Of a stretch of DNA of 64,000 bases, positions 14,141-27,080 are shown one piece after another. The stretch is taken from assembly GCF_018143015.1 (NCBI RefSeq), contig NC_054749.1:31242911-31306910 (forward strand), in the 5' to 3' direction. The position numbers and the translations under genes were made by a program. The number at the start of each line of letters is the position of its first letter. Within the stretch, counting starts at the first letter, position 1. The notes beneath the pieces were generated by a model. That model was not told where the DNA came from and did no database searches. It saw only the letters and a list, made by a program, of their open reading frames with translations. The DNA comes from Lytechinus variegatus (lineage: Eukaryota > Echinodermata > Echinoidea > Temnopleuroida > Toxopneustidae).

Positions 14141-14543
14141 GGGCGATTCCATACTAGAAAATAAGTCAACTATTTTCGCAACATTTTTCAACCTATTGTC
14201 CAAACAAACGAAGAACTTCATTTTGTTTTATGGTAATTAAGACTACTACTGGGTAGACATATGCAAAAATGACAACCAACAAAAATATGCTGTCCATGGG
14301 TGAATTAGAGGTGAAAATGTTACGTGTCGTACGGGACATTTCTGAGTCCCATACGACACAAAACATTTTCGACCTTTATTCAGCCATAATCAAATATTTT
14401 TTAATGGTAATCAGTTGTTCACATGACTACCCACTATAACTTTACTATTGACCAAACATATTTTTTCATTGCTCAAGCAATCAGCTAAGAGACTAGAAAT
14501 TGTTGACAAAATGTCCCGTGATACGACACGTACGGAATCGCCC
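14141..14543. repeat. Terminal-inverted-repeat element between the unkempt and TRAF6 start regions
   Basis: Ends GGGCGATTCC and GGAATCGCCC are inverted. The interior holds further inverted motifs, GTGTCGTACGGGAC and GTCCCATACGACAC, in hairpin arrangement. It lies in the 1.6-kb head-to-head interval. Confidence 0.65.
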
Positions 14544-14840
14544 AAAAGCACATTTCCTTTGAAAATGGTATGAGCCTGTAGTCAGGCATGAATCTTTTGT
14601 CTTTCAGTTTGTAAGAAAAAATCCAGTTAAGCACATGCCTGACATAGTTTGCTCGCATGGTGCCTTCGAATAGCATGGTTAATTTGCTATCACTCTCTCT
14701 TTTCAAAGAACCCGAAATGATTGAGTGAATTGCTCACGAAAGAGCGAGTATTTCGGTGGTTTGTACTTCATCGTCATCTTTCAAATGCTCTAAGAGTTTT
14801 ATGCTGCATTGCTTCTGGAGAAGAAAAATATCAGTTCAAA

Positions 14841-17136
14841 ATGCCTGTGACTCGTCGTCAAAATCGTGGATTCTTCGACCGATACGATAGTCGGCGGGAA
14901 CGCAGAGATCAGAGATTCGGCGGCGGATTTGGGCGGGGTCCTACCGACACTTTTTCAATAACAGAAGAAGTCATGGCGTTGGAAGAAGAAAGTGCAGTCG
15001 GGGCAGAAGAGACATACGATACTGGCGCAACGACAGCAGTAGCTGCAGCCGTCTCCCCGACCACGAACGGTTCAGAGTCACCAGCAGTTTGTGGATACGA
15101 GGCTCAGTTCGAATCCCCGCTGGATAAGAAATATGTATGTCCTGTCTGTCTGTCGGCGCTCCGTGACCCTTTGCAAACGAAATGTGGGCACAGGTTTTGC
15201 AAAGTGTGTTTGACGCTGGCAAGTGGGTAAGAAGTTCCCTTCAAGTATTGTACTTTATCTAAAGACTTACAAAATAGCTTTTAAAAAGAAAATCGTGCAG
15301 GGTTATTCTATTCAGACGGTCGATTTTCGGGAAAAAATGGATTGACATCAATGCCGGTAAGAAATTAACGATATTATGAAAGTGCTTTGAACATTTGACT
15401 GGCATGAGAATACTGTCAGTCCCTAACTTACATTCCACTACTTGTCATTGGAAAAGTCATATTATATTATAGAATAGCCTATATTTCTGAAGGAAAATTG
15501 CCGTGATTTCATTAAATGTATTGTTTTTTTTTTCCTTTGATTTTCAAAAACTTTAATACTGGTCTCTACTTTCTCTAGACCGGGGAATGTGGCCAAATGC
15601 CCTCTGGATAAATTATTCTTTGATGTCCGCAGTGAAGTAAGTATAGATTTGTTAGTCTTCATCCCCCCTTTCCCCCTCCTCCTCCTCCTTCTCTTCGCAT
15701 CATAGCTTTTCATCCTCCTCCTCTCTCTTCGTCACCTTCTCATTTATCATCTTTGTCTTCTCCTTAATTCTTCTCCTTTTTCTTTTTTTTTCTTCTTCTC
15801 CTCCTTCTCCTTCTTCTTCTCCTCCTTCTTATTCTTCCTCCTCTTCTTTTCTTCTTTCTTCTTCTTCTTCTTCTACTACTACTACTACTACTACTTCTTC
15901 TTTTTCTTTTTCTTCTTCTATTTCTTCTTCTCCTGATTCCAGTCACTATGTGACAATTTCTGTCATTGTTAATTTAGAATCTTAAGAACATTTATCATAT
16001 TCATGTTAATAAATCAAATCATATGGTCTTATGCAGATTTTTTTCGCTGGGGGAGACAAAACATGTGAAAATATCTGAACTGCCCCTGCACCCCCTCCCT
16101 TCCGATGCTTACGGCCATGGTCCATTTCAACCCTTACCACATCCTCCGCAGAATGATAAATTCTGGTCAGAATGGCTCGCGCCTACAGTTCTTATTCACC
16201 TTTTATACTAAAAAACGGTTATCAAAATATCACAAATTGATGAGTACACTTGTCAAATCCCATCCAAGGTTAGTGGATGACAGTGAACATGTCCTGTGCT
16301 GTGGTCTGAGGTCCGATGTTCGAATCCATCCACAAGCAAGACATTATAAATTTCCCCCTTAATGTTTCATGTTAACTCGTGTATTATAAAAGAAAGTTAT
16401 AGCCAACGTATCAAGTGCCAATGGAAAAGGGGAATATTATCATCATCCCTTAGTTTTTTTTTTTAATTCTTCAGGTGTTTGAAGATGTTGCAATGAAGAG
16501 GGAGGTTTTATCATTGATAGCACTCTGCGCTAATGTAGACTGTGAATGGAAAGGAGAACTTCGATTATTGGAGGTTAGTTTGGTGTTTTTTTTATTGCAA
16601 ATATTGACAATTTAAGTTAATTCAAATTAATGTCTTTTCTTTCCTTTTTTTTGTTCGTTCATTTGATTGTGTGTGCTTTACTTCTGACCGCATGCGTGCA
16701 AAACATTTTTTTTACTTAATTAAGGATGAAGAACGAACAAGTACGAGAAGTGAATACAATTTTTTTCATGAAATGTCTGGTAGACAGTTCATGAAAAAAA
16801 TTTACATGGATCCTCGTTTTTTATTTCGTAGGGAATTGTCAGATGACTTGTCCTTCAAATTCATTTGAGTTACATCACAGATAAAATAGTTGAATATATA
16901 TTAAATTATTCAGGAGCACATCCGCGATTGCCCCCATGAGATGATACCATGTTCTAATGGATGCCTCACACATCATAAGAGAATGGAGACAGAGGAGCAT
17001 CAGATGAACTGTCCTTCAAGATTGGTAGAATGTACATTCTGCCAGCAAAGCGTGGCATTCAAATCACTCAGTGTAAGCATTTCAAAATTTCTATCTTCGG
17101 GCATATTATTCATATAAGTTGTTAATAATCATCTTC

Positions 17137-17168
<32 letters not shown>

Positions 17169-20100
17169 CACCATCATCACCACCACCACCATCATCATCG
17201 TCATCATCATCATCACCATTATCATCATCATCATCATCACCCCCACCACCATCATCATCATCATCATCACCCCCACCACCACCATCATCATCATCATCCC
17301 TACCACCACCCCCATCATCATCATCATCAATCATCATCATAATTATCATCATCATCATCATCACCCCACCACCACCACCACCATGCACCACCGTCATCAT
17401 CATCAGCAGCAGCAGCATCACCCCCACCACCACCACCACCACCATCATTATCATCATCATATTTGGCGCACTGTCTTAGCAAACCAATGAGCGAGTAAAA
17501 TGATCGAGCGAGTCCATAATCGCAACTTTAAAAGTAATCTTTTGATATCATTGAATTATGAAATGGTTTTAATTCATGGTGTGTTTTTTCAATGCATCCA
17601 TGTGCGTTGTCACAACTCAGTTTGATTAAATCAAGACTAATTGGTGCTATATTCAACCTCTATATGGTGTATTTTTATTAACACCTGAGGATGCGTTCAT
17701 CTCACAACACCAGCCGTTGTTTTTAACTCCGTAGTTTATACCGTGTAATACCCATCCCTGGTATGATGATGAAGCTGTTTTATTTCCTTTCGAATTTCTC
17801 TCAGCAACATCAACAGCTGTTATGTCCAAGATATGCCATAGATTGTCCCTTGTGTGGGAAGGCCAACATCATAAGAGAGGATGTGAGTATATTACATTCT
17901 TGAATTATTGCCAAACATTTATCCCCCATGCAAAACAATATCCGCTCCCGCATGCATTGGCTGTCTCTCTTTGAGCGAGTTTGTTATATTCTTTACATGC
18001 AGTTAAAAGGAATGGCTTTGAAGAATCTCAAATTCGACTTATTATACCGTGGTCTATTTATTGAGATAGCTAATGAAAACAACATTTATAAATACCAAAA
18101 TATCTATTGCAGTAATGATTTTTCCCTCAAATTTATGAGAACTCTTTAACAAGTCATTATGGGTTGCGCAAAAATACAGACTGGGGCGAGACATGAAAAA
18201 AGTGTTCAATTTTCATATTTCAATCATTTTTTTTGTATCAATTCAATATCAGTTCAAATTTATTTCAACATCTGAATATAAAATACAAATAATACATATA
18301 ATAAAATATAAAGTATTAACCAAGATACCAAGAACTTGATTAACAACTGTTTAACTCCTTAGACATCGTTGGAGTTTCCCTGAAAGATTTTGACTCAAAG
18401 GTAAAAATGAAATCGAGATTTTCTTGACCTTTATTATATCTTATGACATCATTTTGTTTCACAGATGCCAAAGCACACGGATCACAAAGATGGCGACTGT
18501 CCTAAATCTATGGTTCCTTGCAAATTTGGCGCAATGGGATGTCATGCACAGGTACAATTTCTACAGTATTCCTGTGTCTTGTAATTACACTCCCCTCTCC
18601 CACTTCTCACTCTCCCTCTTACTATCTGTCTTTCCTACCCCCCCCCCCCCCTCTCTCCCTCTCCCCACTCTCATCCCTCCCCTCTCTTTCTCTCTAATTG
18701 GTATTGCATTTTAGTACTTAACTTTAAAGGTGAGTTTCAACGGGGAACGTTAACAATTGCGAAGGATTCGAATGTAGGAGAAGTGGCAGAGTGCACAATA
18801 TGAGATATATAACCATCATTTTTCCAAATTTTTAGACTACCTGAAAATTTGTGTGTAAAGACCATAAATATAATTGTAGCATTCTGTAAAAATGATATTG
18901 ATTTTTTTTTTAAATAAACGTTTTGAAGTAAAAAAAAAAAATAAAAATAAAAGGATATGTCAGGCTATTTGACAATTGCTTTCAACTAATTTCTGTTTAA
19001 CCTTTAAAACATAGAATTAACACCAACAAATGTTATTAGGGCAGTTTTTATTGAAACTATTACAGTTTATTACAAGTATTACATGTACTACAGGGGCCGC
19101 GGAAACGGAGGGGGGTCTAGGTGGGCTTGATGAGCCCCCCTCCCCCAACACACCTTTTTTTCTTCCCAAAACCGGATACAAAAACGTAAAATTACCATCT
19201 GATTGTGATTTTTTTGGAATGGGCAGCCCCCCTCCCCCACTATATAAAAAATCCGGTGGTCTTAATCTTATGCAAAACATGGTAATAAACGGTATGGATA
19301 TGCATATATTTTCGTGTTCTAAAATTGCTGTGCACGCAATCTATCTCTATCGGTATCAAATTATAAATATGATCTCACAACTAGGAACCAAATATCACAT
19401 CAATCTCCTCACCCACTCTTCATCTGATTCGGCACCCGATATCACACCAAACCCACTTCACTCGTCATCTATTTTGACACCCAATATCAAACAAACGCAA
19501 TGCTCGTCATCTAATTCGACACCAAATATCACATCAAACTCAACACTCACTCGTCATCTAATTCGACAACCAATTACACACCAGACTCAACACCCATTCG
19601 TCATCTAATTCGACACCCAATGTCACACCAAACTCAACATTTACTCGTCATCTAATTCGACACCCAATATCACGCCAAACTCATCATCCACTCGTCATCT
19701 AATTCGACAACCAATATCACATCAATCTCATCTCTCGTTCGTCATCTAATTCGACACCCAATATCACACCAAACTCAACACTCGTCATCTAATTCGACAC
19801 CCAATATCACGCCAAACTCATCATCCACTCGTCATCTAATTCGGCACCCAATATTACACCAAACTCAACACTCGTCATCTAATTCGGCACCCAATATTAA
19901 AGGAAACTAAAACCCAAGAAGAGAAGCAATCTTATTGCAAAGAGTAAAATTAGAGGAACAAATTAAAAAAAAAGTTTCATCAAAATCGGTTATGAAATAA
20001 GCAAGTTATAGACATTTTTAAAGACTGTACTTTGTATGGGGATCCTCAAATTGGCAAATGTCCTTCAAAATGGCTGATTTTGTGGACAACTCTCCATTTG

Positions 20101-23100
20101 TTTTGTACACAAATTTTCACATTTCCCCCTTTATTTTACATAGTTCACGTTATCTCCTCCTGACCTTGACATATGTGGTGTGAATTATATTTTCCCGTGA
20201 CATATTTCGTGCTCAGAAGGAGGCAAGATGCAATTAGAAAGATAATGAGGGAAATCTGAAAAATTGTGTACAAAACAAATGGAGAGTTGTCCACAAAATC
20301 AGCCATTTTGAAGCACATTTGCGAATTTGAGGATCCCATAGAAAGTACAACAAGAATTTTCAAACTCCCATAACTTGCTTATTTTATAACAGATTTTGAT
20401 GAAACTTGTTTTAAATTGTTCCTCTCATTTTATTCCTTGCTATAAGATTGCTTCTCTTCTTGGGTTTTGGTTCCCTTTAAACCAAACTCAACACTCACTC
20501 GTCATCTAATTCGACACCCAATATTACATCAATTTCATCTCCCGTTCGTCATCTAATTCGACACTCAATATTACACCAAACTCAACGTCCACTCGTCATC
20601 TAATTCGACATCCAATATCACACAAACTCAATGCTCGTCATCTAATTCGACACCCAATATTACATCAATTTCATCTCCCGCTCGTCATCTAATTCGACAC
20701 TCAATATTACACCAAACTCAACGTCCACTCGTCATCTAATTCTACACCCAATATTACACCAAACTCAACACTCACTCGTCATCTAATTCTACACCCAATA
20801 TTACACCAAACTCAACACCCACTCGTCATCGGATTCGGCACTCAGAAGCACATCAATCTCAACACTCGTCATCTAGTTCGACACCCAATGTCACACCAGA
20901 CTCAACACACACTTAAAACTTAAAACTGCAATTAGCCAAGTACCTGCTCCTGCCATCTTTCTTTCTACTTAGTGTATTGCATTTCTCTATCCCTTCTGTT
21001 TTCTCCCCCTCACCTCCAATTCTCTTATAATATTGTATAACGTAAATATTTCCTCACATGATCCATCGCTTACATTTTTTAAGTGCACACAAATTGTATG
21101 TATTTCTAAACAAAATTATTATTACGACCCATTTGTTGGAGTTTTGTAATGTAACTAAGTTAGGGGCTTGCCTCTTGTACAAGCTTTGCTTTTTTGGCAA
21201 GTCCCTCCGTTTTACTTTTAAATACAAATGTCATTTGAGATAAATTTATTTACTGAATTGTGTTCCTTAAATTTATGATTATTTATATATACATATTATA
21301 TTTTGTAGTATTTTCGACCTTGTTTTGTTAGCTTTATCATATTATTGTTTTGTTCATCATATTACTGTGAAATGGAAATAAATAAATCAAACCAAATCAA
21401 ATATCAAATCACACTCGTCATCTAATTCGGCACCCAATATTACACCAAACTCAACACCCACTCGTCATCTAATTCGACACCCAATATCACATCAAACTCA
21501 ACACCCACTCGTCATCTAATTCGACACCCAATATCACATAAAACTCATCCCTCATTCGTCATCTAATTCAACACCCAATATCACATCAATCTCATCACTC
21601 ACTCGTCATCTAATTCAACACCCGTTATCACATCAAACTCATCTCCCGTTCGTCATGTAATTCGACACCCAATATTAAACCAAACTGAACACTCACTCGT
21701 CATCTAATTCGACACCCAATCTCACACCAAACTCAACATTTACTCGTCATCTAATTCGACACCCAATATCACGCCAAACTCATCATCCACTCGTCATCTA
21801 ATTCAACACCCAATATCACATTAATATCATCTCCCGTTCGTCATCTAATTCGACACCCAATATTACACCAAACTCAACGTCCACTCGTCATCTAATTCGA
21901 CACCCAATATTACACCAAACTCAACACTCAATCGTCATCTAATTCGACACCCAATATTACACCAAACTCAACACCCACTCGTCATCTGATTTGGCACTCA
22001 GAAGCACATCAACCTCACCACTCACTCGTCCATAATTCGGCACCCAGTGGCACATCAATCTCATCCCTGACTCGTCATCTAATTCAAAACCCATAATCAT
22101 TCCAAACTCGATACTCGTCATCTAATTCAAAACCCAATATCACACCATACTCATCACTCACCCGTCATCTAATTCGGCATCCATTATCATACCAGATCAA
22201 ACTCATCACTCGTAATCCAAATTCGGTACCCAAATCCACAACAAACTCACCACTCGTCAACTCGTTCACTGATTCGGCACCCAATATCACACCAATTTCG
22301 TCACTCACACTTCCTCTAATTCGGCATCCAATTCTACAACAAACTCGTCACCCACTCCTCGCCCATTTCGGCACCCAATATCACAACAAACTCAACATCA
22401 CGAGTCATTAAATTCGGCACCAGTTAAATTCGATACCCAACTTAACATTCAACTTGTTAAACATTTCGGCGTTCTATCCAGCACCAAACTCAATAATCAA
22501 CCATCAACCTCGGCACACAAATTAGAATCTTCTTAATTCGACACCCATTCCGACACTTCCCCCAAAATGTCCAGAGCCGTGAGACGTCTCTTGGACTTGG
22601 TCATGTTTATATCATATCTCATTATTCAAATTTAACATTTGAAATGGCAGGCAATTCGGCACCATGACGCTAACGAGTCCAATACACGACTCTCCTAATT
22701 ATGTATTACCCGAATTGACCCTGGACCTAAATTCCCAACCTGACACTCGACTCTTATTTGGCACCCATTACCTTTTCTACGTCAATTCTAACTTTTTAAT
22801 CCAGCAAACACGTCGGCACCTTAATAAATCTTTTATGCCTCGTTGTCTTTCGTCAACCATTCAGGCATTCGGGTTGACCATAATGATCATAAATTACCTT
22901 AAATTTAGCAGCCAAATGAACTACAATAAACACTATCCTTGTGAATTTACACCCAATGATAACCTTACTGGTTTTTCAATCATTTGACCAAGAGCCATTT
23001 ATGATTCAATCATCTGTAACATTTCTGTATTACAGGTTCGACGATGTGATCTTCAGCTGCACAGTCAGGAATCCCAAGGTCTGCACCTAGATCTCTTGCT

Positions 23101-24161
23101 AGCTCACTGCACGACACAGACACAGCTTATCCAGGAACAGGCTTCCACTATACATGAGCTACAAGAATCTTCCTCCAGGTTGGTCGGACAGAATGCAGAT
23201 GCTGACAGGTTTGTCAACCTCCTTCTATATCCTTTTTTTATTATTCTAAATTTACTCACCCTGGCTGATGAAGATATTTTTGCAGGGTAATTTTTGCAGC
23301 TTTGCCGATAACTGCAGTTAATAATTGGTAAAATTCAGTCGTTTGTACTTAAATATATTGGCCGAAGGTTACTCACAAATAGTGTAAGCAGTTCTTCTGT
23401 AACTCCGAGAACAGTATGTAAAATATTCATGTGAAAATAACATCTATGGAGCAGAGACATCACCTATTACAATTCTGTATAAAGGCATGTTAAAGAATGT
23501 GACTAATTGAGTGGAAAATTGACATATTGCTGTACTGCCAGTAAACTTAATATAATTCCCGTTCCCGCTTGATACACGATGAAAAATACTCTCTCGCGTC
23601 TCTATTATGGTACAACGTGATTTATACGGCATTTCGTTTATCAACAGGAAAATAAGAGAGCTTTCAAGAGAGGTTAGCAGTTTAAAGGGCGACCTGTCGA
23701 TTATGAAGAATACCAATTACACGGGTCAACTCAACTGGAAAATCCAAATATGCTCACGTGACTTTAGTGCACCACTTCTGAGTCCACCTTTCTACACCTC
23801 CCCGGCTGGATACAAGCTCCGCCTCTGCCTTGAATTGAGGGGTCATGTGACACGCTCAGATTCCTACACGTCCATCTTTATCATGTTATGCAAAGGAGAG
23901 AACGACATGAACCTGTACTTCCCGTTCAGTGCCGTTTGTACCCTGACGCTCTTTGACCAGGCGGACTGTGAGAATCACCTCAACACCAACATCACTTGCC
24001 ATAAGATGCCACGCCCTCATGAGGTCCAGAGCACCATGCAACGGCGTGGTAGGCTGCAGTTCATGAAGACGGACACTCTTATCAATGGTCGATTCTGCAA
24101 TGCAGGGACGCTGTTCATCCGGGCTCGTGTGTCTACCCTACCTTCATCCCACACCACATAG
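14841..24161 (+). CDS. TRAF6: TRAF6-type receptor-associated E3 ubiquitin ligase, 517 residues, eight coding exons
   Basis: TRAF6 relays Toll/IL-1 and TNF-superfamily receptor signals by building K63-linked ubiquitin chains. Exons: 14841-15226, 15579-15636, 16475-16573, 16914-17072, 17805-17882, 18465-18551, 23036-23208, 23648-24161 (TAG). All have GT/AG ends and compatible phases. A RING follows at about residues 98-140: C100-x2-C103, C115-G-H117, C120-x2-C123, C136-P-L-D139, which is the C3HC3D pattern of TRAF6. Exons 3-6 encode the Cys/His TRAF zinc fingers ([49 protein letters not shown]). Exon 7 and the start of exon 8 form a short coiled coil (residues about 300-365). Exon 8 is the TRAF-C/MATH domain (LNWKIQI to FIRARVS). 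The pre-RING segment is about 97 residues, longer than the roughly 65 in human TRAF6. The first in-frame ATG was chosen as start; no ATG lies upstream in the open frame. The RING plus [10 protein letters not shown] context favours TRAF6 over TRAF4. Confidence 0.93.
15655..15940. repeat. Polypyrimidine/polypurine tract (CTT/CCT-rich)
   Basis: About 280 bases of almost pure pyrimidine on the plus strand, immediately after TRAF6 exon 2 (donor at 15637). The long Arg/Lys frame on the opposite strand is a by-product of this composition. Confidence 0.85.
17119..17462. repeat. ATC/ACC microsatellite in TRAF6 intron 4
   Basis: Runs of CATCAT and CACCAC over about 340 bases, beginning roughly 50 bases after the exon 4 donor. 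Open frames on both strands here are repeat artefacts. Confidence 0.9.
19897..20480. repeat. Palindromic element with TTAA borders inserted in the minisatellite
   Basis: Begins TTAAAGGAAACTAAAACCC and ends GGGTTTTGGTTCCCTTTAA. The arms pair for over 150 bases (for example CCATTTGTTTTGTACACAA and its inverse). Minisatellite units resume on both sides. Confidence 0.85.
20925..21410 (+). mobile_element. 5'-truncated LINE 3' end (CR1/L2-like tail)
   Basis: Non-coding sequence containing CTTGCCTCTTGTACAAGC and GGCAAGTCCCTCC, a hairpin typical of some non-LTR retrotransposon 3' UTRs. It ends with GGAAATAAATAAATCAAACC and ATCAAATATCAAATC-type tail repeats. No reverse-transcriptase frame remains. 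The minisatellite resumes at its 3' side. Clade assignment is from memory of similar tails. Confidence 0.6.
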
Positions 24162-24740
24162 CAGAGCACTCATCGAACACCTTGCGGATCTAGAGTCCAG
24201 TTCATGTAGACAGACACTCTTACCATGGAGCTACTAAGTAGCTCCATGCTGTTGCTACTTGATTCTGCAAGACAGAGATGTTGTTCATCTGGGCTTCTGT
24301 GAGCGCCCTGACATCAGTACATCCACACCACATAGGAAAGTAAAGGATCACAACAAAGCTGCTAAGTCCGGGCCTACATGGCATATCTCGTGGTCACTTA
24401 TTTATCTATTTGTTGGAGGGCATAGGTGTGATCATGGATGCTATTTTTTGTATTCCAACTCCTTCTTTGATAATCATACAGTAATTTTATATATTTATTG
24501 ATTTTTACCATAGCAATAAAAATTACAAATATTTATTATTTTGTGCCTGAGATGTTTTCTATGTAGTTTCCTATATCCTGTTAGTTCTACATTTTGTATT
24601 TGTAATTGTATTAGGGCGTGTGGTTTTATTCCTTCGTAATGCTTGTGTAAATTTGTGTTATCTATCTTACTTTGCAAAGTTTTTGATATTGTTGAGATAT
24701 TTATATACAAATACAAATGAATAAAAGTCGGTAAGAGGAC
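24162..24740 (+). other. Likely TRAF6 3' UTR with poly(A) signal
   Basis: Non-coding sequence after the TRAF6 stop. It contains the decayed terminal-exon copy and ends near an AATAAA at 24720-24725. The extent is inferred from that signal only. Confidence 0.5.
24195..24334 (+). repeat. Decayed tandem copy of the TRAF6 terminal coding segment inside its 3' UTR
   Basis: Bases from CAGTTCATG (about 24199) to CACCACATAGG (24334) align with the last coding stretch of the TRAF6 gene (about 24056-24163). Shared blocks in the same order are CAGTTCATG, GACACTCTTA, GATTCTGCAA, TGTTCATC, GGGCT, and CCACACCACATAG. The copy has an extra hairpin-like block (GGAGCTACTAAGTAGCTCC) and in-frame stops, so it is not an intact alternative ending. 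It lies directly after the real stop codon and before the poly(A) signal. Confidence 0.8.
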
Positions 24741-27080
24741 TTGTCATGTGTTCAACGACCAATATGTATAGTTTCTGAAACCACATTGCCCCGAATTGTC
24801 TTTATGTGCCATAAAAACATATATTGCTGAGTATAACTCAATTTCCATATAAAGTATTAAATAAGGTACGTTTTACTCGCCACTCTTTGGCATCAACTAT
24901 CGGAAGCATCATACAATTCGAATTTAGATGCTCCAAAGTCAAGTGCAATATTATTAGCTCAATCACTCGCACACTGCGTCCGATAATCACGATATCTTCA
25001 AGAATAACTTGCCAGTCATTTTATAATTCGAAGAAAATACATTTTTCATTCATCCAGCTGAATTGTGGAATTCTTGAAAATACTCGCAGATCAATATGTA
25101 TATGTAGTTATATTTTGCTCTCAACTACTTTTTCCATATCATGTATGTGACACTCTTTCCATGCAACCATGCATGGGTGCCCTGCTAATTGAGAGCAGCA
25201 GAGCTGCAAGTCAGTGCGCCATCTATTGTTTGGTATCTATCATTCTACTAGTATTTCAGTGGCTCCGGTGCAGTCCTTCGTGAGCATATACTTTCATGCG
25301 GGCCTTCATGATCCAAAATGTTTTCTTTTTCACAACTTTACTTATATTAAATCTCTAAAAACCCGTCATGTAGATTTAAGCTGTGTTGCCAAAATGTTTG
25401 ACACGAAATGTGAGACAATATTGATGAACCTCAGAAGAATTATTCATTCGGCATAACAACTATCATGACTATAGCTTGCCTACACAGCTAGTTTATGGTG
25501 AATAATTTACCATCAACAGGAAAAATCTAATTAGGACGTGTGAATATTTTTATCAGTAACTTTCTTTCTTGTCTTATGGACTGATATGATGTTATGTGTT
25601 TAATTGTATTTTAGTAATTTTATGTCATGATATTAAAAGGATATATATGTGTAAAAAAATAGATGACAATTTTTTGTTTTGCGTGTGATGTCTACGTATA
25701 CAGTTTCTGAATCATACAACATCATTGATATAAAGAGAACAGACATGACTTCCACCGGCAATTTTGGACAAAAAGGGGGAAAAGGAAGTAATTCATAACG
25801 ATCAAGGTTTTTATATGGGGACAATTATAATTTCGTTATTATTAGTCAGAAAATAGCGAAATGTTATCTCACAGTCAAAATTTCCCTCCATATCTGTCAA
25901 GAATAAAGGGCTTCACTACAAAAAAATGGAGGGGGGTGGATTATTTCATATTTTTCAATTCCAAAAGGGGGAGGACACCAACTACATGTATTAATTACCA
26001 AATAATTAAGAGGACTTGCATTCTGTTAACCTCGGTGCATTTTCTTTCATCAAATGTGAAGCAAATTATATCCCAGAGGCTGGGCAAGGGGGATTGTAAA
26101 TAAAATTACGGACACCCCCCCCTCCCAAAATAAACACGATACGATAACAAAAACTGTCATCAGGTGAGATTATAAGCAACAAATTGAAATCGATCCAAAA
26201 ATTCTAATTTCTGACAAATTTAGAATGCGATGTGTTTACATTTATGGGGAGTGGAGAAAACATTCTCATTTAGTAAAATACGACACTGACGAGAAATAAA
26301 TCAATTTCTACTCACTTGACCCTGCTGCGTCACTGATTCGTATCGTCGAAAATCATTTCACAAAATGATTGAAATTTTAGATTTAAAGCTAGTATTCTGA
26401 GAAAGAGAATGCATTAAAAGTGCATTATAGAGCGGATGAAGAACATATTAAAAGACCAATTTGAGCTCTGTAACAAGCTAAGGGTTGCTAGTGCACGTAC
26501 GCGGCTTTGCGTTATAAGCGGCACTCTTGTTTTTAGGAACCACCATTTTATATATAATGAAAAATTACCCTTTCATATCATTCATGACTAGAATGACGCT
26601 TATTATTAATAATAAACATTTCATATAAATTGAGACCCTTATTAATGCTGTCAAGGTTCTGGACCCCCCCCCCTTACATGATAAAAACCAGTTACATGTA
26701 TTTCATCTTCATAAATTTATAGATCATTGTGCCTTTTTGTTTATATGTATATATTTTTCTCTAGTATTGGGAGGGAAAAAAATCTAAGGATGACCGTTTT
26801 TGTAAAATAGTAGGCCTACATCTTTTTACAAAGACCAAAGTGACCGGCCATGCCTCTTGACCTCTATTCTTTTCTAGCTAGAGCAACCTTTTTCTCTAAT
26901 TTAACTACATCATCTTGCATCTATCTGCACCGACCCTATTAACGATCCCTTTGAAAAGTTAGCATTTTGAACATATCGGTTTCCTAGCATGATGCCCCTC
27001 CCCCAACCGCCCCAATTATTGCGCAATATAGAGACATTGGTAGCTTGCTTTCTTTCGTGTTTATGTATACAAGGTCCAAA
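24741..27080. other. Intergenic region between TRAF6 and TSEN54; no gene seen
   Basis: AT-rich, without a convincing coding frame. Short open frames here lack family similarity or splice context. C or G homopolymer runs occur near 26110 and 26665. No element with clear ends was recognised. Confidence 0.5.

Larger units (their letters stand above)
19390..22580. repeat. Minisatellite, units about 43-47 bases, in TRAF6 intron 6
   Basis: The core unit is TCGTCATCTAATTCGACACC followed by CAATATCACACCAAACTCAA and a short variable joint. Dozens of units vary at a few bases and fade into degenerate copies beyond about 22100. Two insertions split the array: a palindromic element at 19897-20480 and a LINE tail at about 20925-21410. 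The Ser/Thr/Pro-rich frames inside are repeat artefacts. Confidence 0.9.

Noticed and set aside
15764-15946. Arg/Lys-rich minus-strand frame resembling a basic protein
   Set aside because: It is the reverse reading of the polypyrimidine tract.
17119-17490. Long Ile/Thr/His-rich and Met/Asp-rich frames
   Set aside because: Pure products of the ATC/ACC microsatellite in TRAF6 intron 4; no start context or conservation.
19030-19608. 192-residue frame with Ser/Thr/Pro repeats
   Set aside because: The repeated part is the 43-47-base minisatellite and the upstream part has no family likeness.
19390-22580. CRISPR-like array of repeats and spacers
   Set aside because: The supposed spacers are also repeats; it is a minisatellite in an animal intron.
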